Positions 1 to 7,181 of a DNA stretch of 8,743 nt are shown here, piece by piece. The position numbers were made by a program, and so were the translations under genes. The DNA lies in NCBI GenBank assembly GCA_903854075.1, contig CAINVI010000245.1, forward strand, positions 1-8,743, in the 5' to 3' direction. The notes beneath the pieces were generated by a model. The model had not been told where the DNA came from, made no database searches, and saw only the letters and a list, made by a program, of their open reading frames with translations. The number at the start of each line of letters is the position of its first letter. The stretch's first letter is position 1. The DNA comes from Candidatus Pollutiaquabacter sp. Lineage in GTDB: Bacteria; Bacteroidota; Bacteroidia; AKYH767-A; 2013-40CM-41-45.

Positions 1-612
1 ATCAATGTCTTCGCCATACATGAAAAAGTCCTCATCAAGTAATCCTATTTTTTCTAGTACTGAACGACGTAATAGCATGAAAGCTCCGGATAACACGTCC
101 ACTTCGTGGACTTTATCGGCATCAAGGTACCCGAGGTGATAGCGCCCAAAGGTTTTTGATTTTGGAAAAAGATAGGAGAGACCAAAGATCTTATAAAAGG
201 CAACGGCAGGAGTAGGGAGCCCGCGCTTAGATTCTGGCAGAAATTTGCCGCTACCATCGATCATACGAACGCCGAGTCCTCCGGTATCAGGATGCTCGTC
301 CATAAAGGCAACAACTTTACGGAAAGTATCCTCTTCTACGACAGTATCAGGATTAAGCAACAATACGTATTCGCCGGTTGCAACGCGAATCGCCTGGTTA
401 TTGGCACGCGAAAATCCGGTGTTTTCTTTATTGGCGATGAGCCTCACTTCCGGAAATTTTTCCTGGACCATCTCCACGGAGCCGTCTACTGAATTGTTAT
501 CGACTACAAAGACTTCCATCGCGAGTCCCTCGCCGGCACGCACTACCGAACGAAGACACTGCTCCAGGAAGTACTTGACGTTGTAGTTGACGATTACGAC
601 GGATAGCTTCAC
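1..612 (-). CDS. Family 2 glycosyltransferase, C-terminus cut off by the window edge
   Basis: This is the N-terminal 204 residues of a GT-A fold, family 2 glycosyltransferase of the rhamnosyltransferase-like type, which moves a sugar from a nucleotide donor onto a growing surface glycan at the cytoplasmic face of the membrane. The protein opens with MKLSVVIVNYNVKYFLEQCL, typical of the family. Next come VVDNNSVDGS (residues 36-45), NTGFSRANNQ (64-73), the metal-binding LNPDT (86-90, with Asp89), SGAFMLLRR (175-183) and the acidic GEDID (200-204) where the window ends. The start is GTG at 610-612. An in-frame TAA at 619-621 rules out a longer form, and no ATG lies near. It begins 11 bp after the recR stop, so it is probably co-transcribed with recR. 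Donor and acceptor cannot be read from this part. The family call is firm and the substrate unknown. Confidence 0.93.
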   Translation of the reverse strand, partial: MKLSVVIVNYNVKYFLEQCLRSVVRAGEGLAMEVFVVDNNSVDGSVEMVQEKFPEVRLIANKENTGFSRANNQAIRVATGEYVLLLNPDTVVEEDTFRKVVAFMDEHPDTGGLGVRMIDGSGKFLPESKRGLPTPAVAFYKIFGLSYLFPKSKTFGRYHLGYLDADKVHEVDVLSGAFMLLRRSVLEKIGLLDEDFFMYGEDID

Positions 613-623
613 AACGAATTATA

Positions 624-1322
624 TTAACGGGCAATAGATTGATCGTAGGGCACGCGCTGCAAAATGGAACGGCCTAAGGTTACTTCATCAGCATATTCCA
701 GTTCGTCGCCTATGGAAACGCCGCGAGCAATGGTAGAGCACCGCAGATCCGTTCGGTTCAATTGCTGCAAACGTTTGTATAAATAAAACGTGGTAGTGTC
801 GCCTTCCATAGTGGCACTCAAGGCCATAATCACTTCCTGAATCTCCATACCTTTCAAGCGCTCCAGCAATGGTTCAATAGTCAGGTTGCCGGGACCGATT
901 CCGTCCATGGGCGATATGATGCCTCCTAAAACATGGTACTTGCCTTTAAACTGTTGCGTATTTTCTACGGCAATGACATCGCGGATATCTTCCACTACGC
1001 AGAGCAACGTACTGTCACGACGCGGATCGGCACAGATGCTGCACACCTCTAACTCTGTAACGTTATGACATTCCCGGCAATAGCGTATTTCATTTCGAAG
1101 CCGTAAAAGAACATTTCCTAGCCGGCCAGAATCGTTTGGATCTGAACGTAACAAGTGAAGTACCAGTCGCAAGGCAGAGCGTTTTCCAATACCGGGAAGT
1201 CGCGAAAATTCGCTAACAGCTTCGTCTAAAAGTCGGGAGGGAAGGGTGCTCAAGTTGGTGTTGATAAATCCGGGGAGTTCGCCGGCTTGTCCGGTCACGA
1301 ATTTAGTTACTTCGGGCTGCAT
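624..1322 (-). CDS. recR: Recombination mediator RecR
   Basis: RecR works with RecF and RecO to load RecA on gapped DNA during recombinational repair in the cytoplasm. With the ATG at 1320-1322 the protein is 232 residues. It shows a helix-hairpin-helix LPGIGKRSALRL (42-53), a four-cysteine zinc finger C82-x2-C85-x8-C94-x2-C97, a Toprim domain starting at LLCVVEDIRDV (107-117), the conserved YHVLGGIISPMDGIGP (129-144) and a C-terminal GDELEYAD (205-212). RecR is usually about 200 residues, and homologues begin close to the SRLLDEAV stretch at residue 29. The first 24 or so residues are therefore extra, and the true start could be the TTG at 1251-1253 (209 aa). I chose 1322 because AAAGG lies six bases before it. 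A further ATG at 1341-1343 would overlap the symporter start. The family is certain; the start is not. Confidence 0.96.
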   Translation of the reverse strand: MQPEVTKFVTGQAGELPGFINTNLSTLPSRLLDEAVSEFSRLPGIGKRSALRLVLHLLRSDPNDSGRLGNVLLRLRNEIRYCRECHNVTELEVCSICADPRRDSTLLCVVEDIRDVIAVENTQQFKGKYHVLGGIISPMDGIGPGNLTIEPLLERLKGMEIQEVIMALSATMEGDTTTFYLYKRLQQLNRTDLRCSTIARGVSIGDELEYADEVTLGRSILQRVPYDQSIAR

Positions 1323-1336
1323 ACACAACCTTTCCG

Positions 1337-2800
1337 ATGTCATCTACCCTGATTTTAACCTGTGTTTTGGCGTATTCGGCCCTGCTTTTCGTGGTCGTCT
1401 GGCTGACTAGCCGAAAAGCGGATAACGATTCGTACTTTATTGGCAACCGATCTTCCCCGTGGTATGTCGTCGCTTACGGAATGATCGGAGCTTCCCTCTC
1501 CGGCGTCACCTTCATGTCTGTACCGGGCTGGGTGGGAGCGACACAGTTCAGCTACCTTATTGTAGTCTTCGGTTATCTCGCCGGCTACACCGTGATAGCA
1601 ACGGTATTATTGCCGCTGTATTACCGAATGAATCTGACATCTATTTACAGTTATCTCGAGTCACGCTTTGGCAGTTCCAGTTATAAAACGGGCGCTTTTT
1701 ATTTCATCTTATCCCGTACCATCGGTGCTGCCTTTCGCTTATATATTGTGGTCAATGTATTACAGACATTTGTCTTTGACGCATGGGGCGTTCCCTTTTG
1801 GTTGACGGTAGCGGTTTTCATCCTGCTGATTCTATTATACACCTACGAGGGAGGCGTTCGAACCATCGTGTGGACCGATACCTTGCAAACAACCTTCATG
1901 CTTGGGTCGTTGGTGTTGACTATCATTCTTATAGCCCGGCAACTTGATTTTTCTTTTGATCAAGTGTGGGAGCAGGTTTTTAGTGGTCCTTATTCCGAAA
2001 TGGTGGTATCCGACTGGAAGGCAAAAAATCATTTCCTGAAACATTTCTTCGGTGGTATGTTTATCGCTATTGCCATGACGGGCTTGGATCAGGAAATGAT
2101 GCAGAAAAACATTAGCGTTCGTACGCTAAAAGGGGCACAGCTCAATATGTTTTCATTTAGTGTTGTGTTGGTGTTTATCAATTTGTTGTTCCTATCGCTC
2201 GGAGTTTTGTTGTATACCTATTCCGCCAGTCATGGTACGGCAATTCCTTTACGTACCTCTGACGATTTGTTTCCGGTGATTGCGCTGGAGCAATTGGGAG
2301 TTTTTTCAGCGGTCTTCTTTATTATTGGCCTGATTTCTGCGGCTTATCCTAGTGCCGATGGTGCGTTGACTGCACTGACGGCTTCATTCTGTTTAGATAT
2401 TCTTGGTATCAAAAAACGAGGATGGACAGAAGAGCGTCAGAAAAAGATGCGCTACACGGTGCATATCGGTTTTGCAGTATTGTTGTTACTCGTCATCGTT
2501 ATTTTCCGAATGATCAACGACGATGCTGTTATCAGCAAACTGTTCACCGTAGCCAGTTACACGTACGGTCCGCTTCTCGGATTGTATGCTTTTGGTTTAT
2601 TCAGTCGGCGCGCCGTTACCGACAAACTGGTTCCCGTTGTTTGTCTGATTGGTCCATTGCTCTGTTACATTCTTAATGAAAACTCTGTTAACTGGATGAG
2701 CGGGTACAAGTTCGGCTTCGAGTTGTTGATTGTAAACGGTTTAATCACATTTATTGCTTTAACTTTTATAAGTCGTCCCTCAGCGGAAAAAGTGGTATAA
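1337..2800 (+). CDS. Sodium:solute symporter (SSS) family transporter
   Basis: This is a 487-residue inner-membrane protein of the SSS family (LeuT fold), which couples Na+ entry to uptake of a small solute. It is almost entirely hydrophobic helices, consistent with about 13 membrane segments, and its length is normal for the family. Visible signatures are SYFIGNRSSPWYVVAYGMIG (32-51), which leads into the broken first core helix, the GGVRTIVWTDTLQ motif (172-184), the loop GLDQEMMQKN (249-258), and SAAYPSADGALTALTASF (334-351) in the helix that holds Na2-site residues in characterised members. Its ATG lies 14 bp from the recR ATG on the other strand, so its promoter must overlap recR coding sequence unless recR starts further in. 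I see no clear ribosome-binding site. The substrate cannot be named; sugars, amino acids, vitamins and sialic acid are all carried by this family. Confidence 0.93.
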   Translation: MSSTLILTCVLAYSALLFVVVWLTSRKADNDSYFIGNRSSPWYVVAYGMIGASLSGVTFMSVPGWVGATQFSYLIVVFGYLAGYTVIATVLLPLYYRMNLTSIYSYLESRFGSSSYKTGAFYFILSRTIGAAFRLYIVVNVLQTFVFDAWGVPFWLTVAVFILLILLYTYEGGVRTIVWTDTLQTTFMLGSLVLTIILIARQLDFSFDQVWEQVFSGPYSEMVVSDWKAKNHFLKHFFGGMFIAIAMTGLDQEMMQKNISVRTLKGAQLNMFSFSVVLVFINLLFLSLGVLLYTYSASHGTAIPLRTSDDLFPVIALEQLGVFSAVFFIIGLISAAYPSADGALTALTASFCLDILGIKKRGWTEERQKKMRYTVHIGFAVLLLLVIVIFRMINDDAVISKLFTVASYTYGPLLGLYAFGLFSRRAVTDKLVPVVCLIGPLLCYILNENSVNWMSGYKFGFELLIVNGLITFIALTFISRPSAEKVV

Positions 2801-2825
2801 GTTGGTAATGCTGATTTTTTTAGTT

Positions 2826-2833
2826 TAATTTTA
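2826..2833 (+). promoter_or_regulatory. Possible -7 promoter element for the LysM gene
   Basis: TAATTTTA matches the Bacteroidota -7 consensus TAnnTTTG at all fixed positions except the last base, and it lies four bases before the ATG at 2838. A TTG at 2802-2804 is 21 bases upstream, within the spacing described for the -33 element. The region is AT-rich, so a chance match is possible. The gene might also be read through from the symporter, 37 bp upstream. Confidence 0.35.
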
Positions 2834-2837
2834 TACC

Positions 2838-3824
2838 ATGAAAGTGGCAGATATAAAAAGAGTCTTAGTCGGCTGTGTCGGATTTTTACTTTTATCCATC
2901 ACTTCATCGGCGGCTGAAGTTGATTCGGTCGGTGTTGAAACGGTTAACGGCACCAAATTTATTCGTCACAAGGTGGAAGCGGGCGAAAATTGGTATTCGA
3001 TTTCCCGCCGCTATGCTATTTTCTATACCGAGCTACGGCTGGCAAATAAGGAATCTGCCGAGGTGCTGAAAGTCGGACAAGTCATCAATATTCCTCCGAA
3101 AGCCAAGGCCGGCGATCCGCGTTATCAAAAAAATTATACCAACCAGGAATCGCCGAAGGAAGTGAAGAAGGAAGTAGCGACTCCTGCCGTTACTCCGGTC
3201 GATCTGCCACTACCATTGCCGGAAAAAGTACAACCTGTTAGCCTCGAAAAAAATACGGTGAAGCATGTGGTAACTTCCGGACAAACGGTTTACAGCATTT
3301 CCAGAATGTACGGTGTGAAACCGACGGATATTGCTACCTGGAATAACCTGACCAATTTCACGATTGCCGTTGGACAAGAATTGGTCATCAAAGATGCTGG
3401 AGCTCCTGAAAAAACAGGCGAACGAATAGTTTCAGAAAGAAGTTCGACTCCAACAACCTCCAGTGATCCGGTTTCTTCAGAAAGCAACAAGGCGGAAGCC
3501 GGTACTAAATCGATTTCCGGTTATGTTTTTGCTTCCGGACGTCAGGATGTATCCGAAAAAGGTTTTGCCGGTTGTATTGAAGAGGAAGAAATCAATCCGA
3601 ATAAATACTATGCGCTTCATCGTACTGCACCAATTGGTACAGTAGTCAAGGTGACGAATAAGAAGAACGGACGTTCCGTATTTGTAAAAGTCGTAGGTTC
3701 TTTACCGAATACTCCCGAAAACGACGGGTTCATTCTGAAAATGTCCAAAGCCGGTGCCGATCAATTATGGGTTTACGATACGAAGTTCCAGGTGGAATTA
3801 TTGTACGGCGTTCCTTCCAAGTAA
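2838..3824 (+). CDS. Secreted protein with two LysM domains and a DPBB-like C-terminal domain
   Basis: The 328-residue protein has a signal peptide (Lys7-Arg8 then a hydrophobic core, with probable cleavage after the Ser-Ala-Ala near residue 26), so it is exported. LysM 1 spans about residues 43-87 (HKVEAGENWYSISRRYA ... VGQVINIPPKA) and LysM 2 about 142-185 (HVVTSGQTVYSISRMYGV ... VGQELVIK). LysM domains bind N-acetylglucosamine-containing glycans such as peptidoglycan. Linkers at 88-140 and 186-225 are rich in Pro, Ser, Thr and charged residues. The C-terminal part (226-323) resembles an RlpA-type double-psi beta-barrel: ALHRTAPIGTVVKVTNKKNGRSVFVKVVG. In RlpA lytic transglycosylases the next stretch is an NDRGP-like motif with the catalytic Asp; here it reads VVGSLPNTPEN, so this copy probably binds rather than cuts. 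Expected location is the periplasm, anchored to the wall. A hairpin terminator follows. Confidence 0.88.
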   Translation: MKVADIKRVLVGCVGFLLLSITSSAAEVDSVGVETVNGTKFIRHKVEAGENWYSISRRYAIFYTELRLANKESAEVLKVGQVINIPPKAKAGDPRYQKNYTNQESPKEVKKEVATPAVTPVDLPLPLPEKVQPVSLEKNTVKHVVTSGQTVYSISRMYGVKPTDIATWNNLTNFTIAVGQELVIKDAGAPEKTGERIVSERSSTPTTSSDPVSSESNKAEAGTKSISGYVFASGRQDVSEKGFAGCIEEEEINPNKYYALHRTAPIGTVVKVTNKKNGRSVFVKVVGSLPNTPENDGFILKMSKAGADQLWVYDTKFQVELLYGVPSK

Positions 3825-3849
3825 CGATTGATTCAATCGGTAATTTTTT
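3825..3849 (+). terminator. Hairpin and T-tract terminator after the LysM gene
   Basis: Directly after the TAA, CGATTGA and TCAATCG (3825-3831 and 3833-3839) form a perfect inverted repeat around a single T. In practice this would fold as a shorter stem with a 3-5 base loop. Four bases later comes a run of six T (3844-3849) that overlaps the stop codon of the convergent gene. On the minus strand the stem is not followed by T residues, so it should stop plus-strand transcripts mainly. Confidence 0.55.
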
Positions 3850-4645
3850 AATTGCCCGAAAATTTTTCGGTTACAACGTTCAGAAATTCATCGAACATTG
3901 CCGCATTTCCTGCAATGATTTCCTTGCCGAATGTAGCATCGATTCCGCCGCTGAAATCGGTAACTTTCCCGCCGGCTTCGCGAACTAAAACTACGCCGGC
4001 GGCAACATCCCAGGGGTTCAATCCGTATTCATAAAACGCTTCGAAACGACCGGCTGCAACGTAGGCTAAATCTGCCGCAGCAGAACCAAGTCGTCGTATC
4101 CCGTGTGAGTTACGCATCAGAAAATCAAAAACAGCCATGTACGGTTGCATGCGGTCGTAATTGTGGTACGGAAAACCGGTTGCAAATAGGGAGTCCGCTA
4201 CACTGTTCGTTTGGGAAACTGCTATACGCCGGCCATTCAGATAAGTGCCTCCGTTTTTCCAGGCATAGAAACATTCGTCCAGGTTCAGTTCGTGAACAAC
4301 GCCAAGCACGGGAATGTCATTTTCGTATAAGGCAATGCTAATGCAAAAGCAGGGAAGACCATGCAGGAAATTGGTGGTGCCGTCGAGCGGATCAATGATC
4401 CAGTTGTAGCGTGCACCACGATGATTGGCGGTATTTTCTTCCGTGATGAAACCGGCTTCGGGCAAGAGTTCTTGCAATCGTTTTACTAGCTGTCGCTCGG
4501 ATTCTTTATCCACATACGATACCAGATCATTGTGACCTTTCTTCTCTATCAAAGAAGCGTCGAAATGCTCTCGCTCCTTTATAATGAACGCTCCGACGTT
4601 TTTGGTTAGCGCGGTGACTTCACGGCAAAGCGTTTCGAGATTCAT
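3848..4645 (-). CDS. suhB: Inositol monophosphatase family protein (SuhB-like)
   Basis: This is a Mg2+-dependent, Li+-sensitive-type sugar phosphatase of the inositol monophosphatase family, 265 residues, the usual length. It hydrolyses inositol-1-phosphate or related phosphates in the cytoplasm. The metal ligands are all visible: Glu69-Glu70 in GFITEEN, Asp85 and Asp88 in IIDPLDGTTNFLHG (83-96), and Asp213 in NPWDVAAGVVLVREAGG (210-226). The ATG overlaps the lgt stop as ATGA (4642-4645), which indicates translational coupling to lgt. The gene ends 23 bp from the convergent LysM gene. Some family members are CysQ-like nucleotide phosphatases, but the WDVAAG motif and overall pattern fit SuhB better. 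In E. coli SuhB also acts in rRNA antitermination; nothing here shows that role. The symbol is given by family resemblance. Confidence 0.92.
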   Translation of the reverse strand: MNLETLCREVTALTKNVGAFIIKEREHFDASLIEKKGHNDLVSYVDKESERQLVKRLQELLPEAGFITEENTANHRGARYNWIIDPLDGTTNFLHGLPCFCISIALYENDIPVLGVVHELNLDECFYAWKNGGTYLNGRRIAVSQTNSVADSLFATGFPYHNYDRMQPYMAVFDFLMRNSHGIRRLGSAAADLAYVAAGRFEAFYEYGLNPWDVAAGVVLVREAGGKVTDFSGGIDATFGKEIIAGNAAMFDEFLNVVTEKFSGN

Positions 4646-5796
4646 TGATTCGCCGGTTTTGGACGGAAAAAGCTGTAGCCTGCAATTCCAACGATGATCA
4701 GTAGCGAAGAGATGAGCTGAGCTTGCGTAAAACCGAAATCTCCAATGTGATATTGTGAATTCACGCGGATCAATTCGATAAAGAAGCGTTCTATACCGTT
4801 AAAGAGCAAGTAGAGCGAGAACATCCGACCCGGCGTGGTAATTTTTTTGCGCAGCGACCATAAAGCGAAAAATAACAGAATACAAGTAACGGCTTCATAG
4901 AGCGGAGTAGGAAAAACCCCTTCGGCCAGTTCGTAGCAATATTTTCCATCACAACCCGGAATTGGAACACCTTCGCTGATGACATTGTTTGGATATTTAA
5001 AGCTCCAGCACCAATCCGGCAGCCATGTTAACCAGTCCGGTTTAGCAACTGCATTAACAATTCCCCAGTCACCATCGCCGGAAAGTTGACATCCCAGGCG
5101 ACCTGTGCCGTAAGCCAGCATTAAGCCTGGCGCTGCAGCATCACACAAGAGTAGTAATGGTATTGCGTGTTTGCGGGCGTACCATAATACGGTGAGCGAG
5201 CCGACAATCAATCCGCCGTACATCGTCAAGCCGGAACCACTGAAAAATCCTCCGATGGGATCCGCGATGAAATCTTCCCAGTATTCCAGTAAGTGAAACA
5301 ACTTGGCACCTATTAGTCCGCCAAGAGCAGCCATCATGGTGAATTCTGTGACCAGATCGGAAGGAAATTGCTGAAGAATTTCTTTCTTCGGCTCTTTCAG
5401 CTCCTGTTGCTTGCCTTCTCTGTATTTGAGGTAACCGCTGATTGCCGCCATTATGCATCCGGAAAGGTAGTGGCCTTTCAGAGAAAGTATAGCCGCTTGT
5501 GGATTTTCAAAAAATACTTCTTTATTAAAAATCGCATACCCGATTTTAGTACCGATTATCATACCGAAAAGCGCGTTCCAGAAAATATCACCGGAAGAAA
5601 CCGGTGCGCCTTTCAGTACGGTAATGGCTTTTCCTTTTAGCAGTCCGTTCATTTCCTTCCGTTGAAGTTCCAGACGCAGTGTCCAGGCCGCAAAAAGGAA
5701 GGAGATAGCCACCAAGGTTCCGAACGTAGGAGGAAAGTGAATCGAAAAATCGGTTCCCAACAAATCGTTTAATACATCGGATATTCCCGGATACAT
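4642..5796 (-). CDS. lgt: Prolipoprotein diacylglyceryl transferase
   Basis: Lgt transfers diacylglycerol from phosphatidylglycerol to the lipobox cysteine of prolipoproteins in the inner membrane, the first step of lipoprotein maturation. The protein has 384 residues, about 90-120 more than E. coli-type Lgt, and several hydrophobic helices. Recognisable parts are GGLIGAKLFHLLEYW (159-173), SGLTMYGGLIVG (188-199), GRLGCQLSGDGDWG (232-245), VFPTPLYEA (294-302) and NGIERFFIELIR (333-344). Arg233, Arg337 and Glu341 line up with E. coli Arg143, Arg239 and Glu243. By contrast E. coli Asn146, Glu151 and His103 correspond to Cys236, Asp241 and Tyr193 by my alignment. Extra length lies in a charged loop (about 123-147) and in a loop at about 247-293 with Cys263, Cys282 and Cys287. 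The gene starts 42 bp after mtaB and its stop overlaps the next start, so the three genes form a likely operon. Confidence 0.92.
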   Translation of the reverse strand: MYPGISDVLNDLLGTDFSIHFPPTFGTLVAISFLFAAWTLRLELQRKEMNGLLKGKAITVLKGAPVSSGDIFWNALFGMIIGTKIGYAIFNKEVFFENPQAAILSLKGHYLSGCIMAAISGYLKYREGKQQELKEPKKEILQQFPSDLVTEFTMMAALGGLIGAKLFHLLEYWEDFIADPIGGFFSGSGLTMYGGLIVGSLTVLWYARKHAIPLLLLCDAAAPGLMLAYGTGRLGCQLSGDGDWGIVNAVAKPDWLTWLPDWCWSFKYPNNVISEGVPIPGCDGKYCYELAEGVFPTPLYEAVTCILLFFALWSLRKKITTPGRMFSLYLLFNGIERFFIELIRVNSQYHIGDFGFTQAQLISSLLIIVGIAGYSFFRPKPANQ

Positions 5797-5838
5797 AGGG
5801 TGGGGTTAAAGAGTGAGATGGTATCGACCGCTATGCAG

Positions 5839-7167
5839 TCAATGTGTAAGTTCAGGTACGAGTCGTCCTTCAAAAACTCCCTCGTCGTTAAGTGACATCA
5901 ACTCGGTTTGGACCAAAGAATTGACCAGCTGAAGATCCCCCGAAACGCATACTCTAAGGTAGTTGTCGGTGTGGCCGTAAACTTTTCCATCTTTGATTTC
6001 GGATTCTAACAAAACAGTGCGTGTACTATTCTGATGGAGTTCGTAAAACGCCCGCTGCTTCTTGGCTGATAAAATGCGCAACATTTTATTGCGTTGTTTA
6101 CGGATATTCATTGGAACGGCCGGGGAAATTTCCGGCGCATCAGTGCCTTCTCGCTCCGAATAAGTAAACACGTGCAGGTAAGAGATGTCTAAATCGGAGA
6201 GAAATGTATAAGTGTCATGAAAATCTTCGTCCGTTTCTGAAGGGAATCCTACAATCACATCGACGCCAATACAGGCATGTGGAAGCAATTGTTTGATTTT
6301 ATTCACGCGCTCGATGTATACTTGTCGCAGGTAACGACGACGCATCAGTTTCAGGATACGATCAGAACCGGATTGCAAGGGAATGTGAAAGTGGGGAACG
6401 AAAAGGCGGGAGTTTGCTACGAATTCAATGATCTCATCGGTTAGCAAATTCGGTTCGATGGAGGAGATGCGGAATCGATCAATTCCTTCTAAAACGTCTA
6501 ATGCTCGAATCAAATCCAGAAACGTTTCATGTCGCTGGCCGGTAGTCAGATTCAACCCAAAGTCGCCGATGTTAACGCCGGTGAGCACGATTTCACGGAT
6601 TCCAAGGGAAGCGATTTCTTTGGCTTGACGGACAATATTCTCCATCGTGTCACTGCGACTGAAACCTCGTGCTTTGGGAATGGTGCAGTATGAACACGTG
6701 TAATCGCAGCCGTCCTGTACTTTCAGAAAAGCCCTGGTGCGATCGCCGGCAGAGTAGGAAGATTTAAAATCCACGACTTGTTCGATTTCACAGGAGTGGA
6801 TGCTGGCGTGTTCTTTTTTGTTCAGCTCGCCGAGAAATTGCAACAAGTTGAATTTCTCGTTGGCGCCCAAAACGATATCGACGCCTTCAATGGAGGCGAT
6901 CTCTTCGGGTTTCAGTTGTGCGTAACAGCCAATGACGGCCACAAAGGCATCCGGATTGGTGGAAAGCGCGCGACGCACCAAGTGGCGGCATTCTTTATCG
7001 GCATTATCGGTTACGGAGCAGGTGTTGATCACATACAGGTCTGGACCGGCATCGAAGTTAACCTTGGAAAAACCACCCTCTTTTAACTGCCGGGCAAGGG
7101 TAGAAGTCTCTGCAAAGTTGAGTTTGCAGCCGAGTGTATGAAAAGCGACAGTAGAGGACCGCGACAT
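5839..7167 (-). CDS. mtaB: tRNA t6A37 methylthiotransferase MtaB
   Basis: MtaB is a radical-SAM enzyme that adds a methylthio group to N6-threonylcarbamoyladenosine at position 37 of tRNAs reading ANN codons. The 442-residue protein has the three parts of the family. The N-terminal MTTase domain carries cluster ligands Cys14 (HTLGCKLN), Cys50 (NTCSVT) and Cys81 (GCYAQ). The radical-SAM core has C154-x3-C158-x2-C161 in DGCDYTCSYCTIPKARG, plus LTGVNIGDFG (195-204) and HIPLQSGSDRIL (261-272). A TRAM-like RNA-binding domain ends it (about 376-438). The HTLGCKLN opening and CSVT favour MtaB over MiaB or RimO. The start is the ATG at 7165-7167: a TTG at 7212 would add 15 residues, but a promoter element lies between the two. 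It leads the probable mtaB-lgt-suhB operon. Confidence 0.94.
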   Translation of the reverse strand: MSRSSTVAFHTLGCKLNFAETSTLARQLKEGGFSKVNFDAGPDLYVINTCSVTDNADKECRHLVRRALSTNPDAFVAVIGCYAQLKPEEIASIEGVDIVLGANEKFNLLQFLGELNKKEHASIHSCEIEQVVDFKSSYSAGDRTRAFLKVQDGCDYTCSYCTIPKARGFSRSDTMENIVRQAKEIASLGIREIVLTGVNIGDFGLNLTTGQRHETFLDLIRALDVLEGIDRFRISSIEPNLLTDEIIEFVANSRLFVPHFHIPLQSGSDRILKLMRRRYLRQVYIERVNKIKQLLPHACIGVDVIVGFPSETDEDFHDTYTFLSDLDISYLHVFTYSEREGTDAPEISPAVPMNIRKQRNKMLRILSAKKQRAFYELHQNSTRTVLLESEIKDGKVYGHTDNYLRVCVSGDLQLVNSLVQTELMSLNDEGVFEGRLVPELTH

Positions 7168-7173
7168 GGCGTG

Positions 7174-7181
7174 CAAAGGTA
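7174..7181 (-). promoter_or_regulatory. TAnnTTTG -7 promoter element of mtaB
   Basis: On the minus strand TACCTTTG is an exact match to the Bacteroidota -7 consensus and ends six bases before the mtaB ATG. If transcription starts about seven bases downstream, as is usual for this element, the mRNA begins at or next to the start codon, so the message would be leaderless or nearly so. This settles the mtaB start at 7167. I find no TTG at the expected 19-21 base spacing upstream; the nearest is 28 bases away. Confidence 0.6.

Noticed and set aside
245..586. 113-codon plus-strand open frame rich in Ser and Thr
   Set aside because: It is antisense to the glycosyltransferase, which has a continuous family-like frame here; the low-complexity product is typical of a shadow frame.
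1321..1336. AACCTTTC just before the symporter ATG as a -7 element
   Set aside because: Two of six fixed positions differ, including the first T and the last G, so the match is no better than chance.
2811..2821. Run of seven T after the symporter as a terminator
   Set aside because: No stem precedes it; the tract may instead belong to the upstream region of the LysM gene.
5141..5458. 105-codon minus-strand open frame
   Set aside because: It lies in another frame of lgt, and the lgt frame carries the conserved motifs.
6778..7086. 102-codon plus-strand open frame
   Set aside because: It is antisense to the MTTase domain of mtaB and has no start context or recognisable domain.
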